A stretch of 5,598 nucleotides of DNA, from contig JANNKX010000340.1 of assembly GCA_031396505.1 (NCBI GenBank), positions 1 to 5,598 of the forward strand, in the 5' to 3' direction. The notes under the pieces are model-generated. The model did no database searches. It saw only the letters and a program-made list of their open reading frames with translations, and was not told the DNA's origin. This document shows positions 4,369-5,598 of this stretch, in pieces. How positions within the stretch are numbered: position 1 is the stretch's first letter; each line of letters opens with the position of its first letter. The position numbers and the translations under genes were made by a program. This stretch comes from JAAFHS01 sp031396505 (GTDB taxonomy: Bacteria; Pseudomonadota; Alphaproteobacteria; Rhodobacterales; Rhodobacteraceae).

Positions 4369-5598
4369 TGACGATACGCCCCGGAACCACGATGAATTTC
4401 TTGACCGGATGCCCGGCCAAGAACCTTTGCACATCATCCATCGCCATCACCAGCTTTTCAACCTGCGCGCCCGGCATATCCTTTGGCACGCTGATTTCCG
4501 CCCGCCGTTTGCCGTTGATCTGGATCGGCAGGATCACGGTCTCATCAATCAGCAAAGCCGGGTCCGCCTTGGGCCACGGGGCCCGCGCGCACAGGCCCAC
4601 ACCGCCCTGATAGGCCCAGATGGATTCCGCGATATGCGGCGTCATCGGCTGCATCAGTTGCGCGAGTGTGCGGATCGCCTGTTTCATTGCGGGGGTGGAG
4701 GCGTCAGATTTGGACAGGGTGTTGGTGAATTCATACAGTTTCGCGATGGCCTTGTTGAAGGCAAAGCCTTCGATCCCGCGCGTCACCTCGTCAATCGCCC
4801 GCGCCGTGGCACGCGCCAGATCATCATCGCCGTCGCCCTTGTGATCCGCTGGCATCTGCCCGATCCGGTCACACAAGGCCCAGACCCGGCTCAGATGCTT
4901 GAACGTCGCCTCTGCGCCCGATGACGTCCACTCGACATCCCGCTCTGGCGGAGAGTCCGACATCACGAACCACCGCGCGGTATCGGCCCCGAAGGCCGCG
5001 ATGATATTCATCGGATCGACAACGTTTTTCTTGGATTTCGACATCTTTGCCGAAGGGATCACGTCTACTGCCGTACCGTCGGCCAAACGGCCTTCAGTGA
5101 CATCTTCGGGCAGATGATAGACCGGGCGGCCCTGTGCATCGGTCGTGCGGTAAATCTCATGCGTCACCATCCCTTGCGTGAACAGCGCATTGAACGGCTC
5201 GATCGCCGATGCAGGCAGGTGCCCCGTCTTGTGCATCGCGCGGGCAAAGAACCGCGAATACAGCAGGTGCAAGATCGCGTGTTCCACCCCGCCGATATAT
5301 TGGTCCACGTTCATCCAGTAGGCGGCGTCTTCCGCAACGGTAGGCGTGCTGGCATGCGGCGAAGTAAACCGCGCGTAATACCAGGACGAATCCACGAACG
5401 TATCCATCGTATCCGTCTCGCGCCGCGCCGCCGCACCGCAGGCAGGGCAGGCCACATCGCGCCATGTCGGATGCCGGTCCAAGGGATTGCCCGGAATATC
5501 AAACGTCACATCATCGGGCAGCCGCACCCCTGCGCGACGTATCCGCCGAGATAGATGCCGCTCGCGGTGAGGACCAGACCGGCGTTTTCCGAAGACGG
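4355..5598 (-). CDS. leuS: Leucyl-tRNA synthetase, C-terminal part; recognisable only up to 5527
   Basis: This class I aminoacyl-tRNA synthetase charges tRNA-Leu with leucine. Counting from codon 5527, visible elements are the CxxC (27-30) of a zinc-binding module, ETDTMDTFVDSSWYYARF (37-54), YIGGVEHAILHLLYSRFFARAM (77-98), the catalytic KMSKS loop (161-165, bases 5033-5047) followed by KNVVDP, and ADTARWFVMSDSPPERDVEW (181-200). The anticodon-binding helical domain and the C-terminal PIQINGKRRAEISVPKD (334-350) and VPGRIVNVVV end follow. The family is about 850 residues, so the HIGH motif and the CP1 editing domain are absent. The frame stays open from 5527 to the window end, but its 23 codons there are Arg-rich and do not encode the expected WG-PIP and first CxxC region. 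True LeuS homology therefore appears to begin at V/RLPDDVTFDIPGNPLDRHP. As written this could not be a functional enzyme. It overlaps lptE by 14 nt downstream. Confidence 0.93.
   Translation of the reverse strand, partial: VFGKRRSGPHRERHLSRRIRRAGVRLPDDVTFDIPGNPLDRHPTWRDVACPACGAAARRETDTMDTFVDSSWYYARFTSPHASTPTVAEDAAYWMNVDQYIGGVEHAILHLLYSRFFARAMHKTGHLPASAIEPFNALFTQGMVTHEIYRTTDAQGRPVYHLPEDVTEGRLADGTAVDVIPSAKMSKSKKNVVDPMNIIAAFGADTARWFVMSDSPPERDVEWTSSGAEATFKHLSRVWALCDRIGQMPADHKGDGDDDLARATARAIDEVTRGIEGFAFNKAIAKLYEFTNTLSKSDASTPAMKQAIRTLAQLMQPMTPHIAESIWAYQGGVGLCARAPWPKADPALLIDETVILPIQINGKRRAEISVPKDMPGAQVEKLVMAMDDVQRFLAGHPVKKFIVVPGRIVNVVV
5528..5598. other. Terminal 71 bases not encoding the LeuS sequence expected here
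   Basis: Just upstream of the RLPDDVTFD segment, the preceding bases should encode the LeuS catalytic-core stretch and the first half of its zinc module. None of the three minus-strand frames does so. The LeuS frame gives an Arg-rich peptide. Another open minus frame reads ENAGLVLTASGIYLGGYVAQ, which looks protein-like and has a faint resemblance to the Gly-rich end of glucokinase-type proteins; this is too short to trust. One plus-strand frame is also open (LRDVSAEIDAARGEDQTGVF). This is either foreign sequence joined at about 5527 by rearrangement, or an assembly chimera. Confidence 0.55.

Noticed and set aside
4058..4924. Long plus-strand open reading frame (288 codons)
   Set aside because: It is antisense to lptE and leuS in GC-rich DNA, where antisense frames stay open by chance; the sequence resembles no family I know.
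5528..5598. Start of a glucokinase gene fragment at the right edge
   Set aside because: The resemblance rests on about 20 residues in one of several open frames, which is too weak to name a gene.

Overview
The window looks like chromosomal DNA of an alphaproteobacterium of the Rhodobacteraceae (roseobacter-like). It is GC-rich by eye. It carries the minus-strand block leuS-lptE-holA, a gene order I recall from that family, and the proteins read as their Rhodobacteraceae-type versions. The taxonomic call rests on recalled family resemblance; no search was run.

Layout, left to right. (1) 1-587, minus: the first 195 codons of a YdcS-type ABC-transporter solute-binding protein, cut by the window edge. 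(2) 588-779: a divergent intergenic region with a well-formed MerR-type promoter/operator (TTGACC, 19-bp spacer holding the dyad CTGGAG-TTG-CTCCAG). (3) 780-2149, plus: a two-gene operon of a MerR-family regulator and an aldo/keto reductase, overlapping by ATGA. (4) 2162-2593, minus: a small stand-alone GAF-domain protein, convergent with the reductase across 12 bp. (5) 2594-2743: a gap with an inverted repeat and a candidate promoter for the GAF gene. (6) 2744-5598, minus: leuS (3' part), then lptE, then holA, overlapping by 14 nt and 4 nt, so probably co-transcribed and translationally coupled.

Two features stand out. First, a GC-rich palindromic element (4224-4350), built as two REP-like hairpin units in opposite orientation with imperfect terminal inverted repeats, sits in the 5' end of lptE. 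It lies between an apparent ancestral start (MSWFN) and the lipoprotein signal peptide (SRRTALLAPFLVAAC). The frame stays open through it, and it also supplies an in-frame GTG that would give a normal-length signal peptide. Second, recognisable LeuS sequence stops abruptly at 5527. The last 71 bases do not encode the LeuS sequence expected there in any frame, so this is either a rearrangement or a chimeric contig end.

Functionally the window mixes housekeeping genes (tRNA charging, LPS export to the outer membrane, clamp-loader delta subunit) with an accessory set: solute uptake, an inducible oxidoreductase operon and a small sensor-like GAF protein. I saw no complete new multi-gene system, tRNA, rRNA, CRISPR array or transposase.
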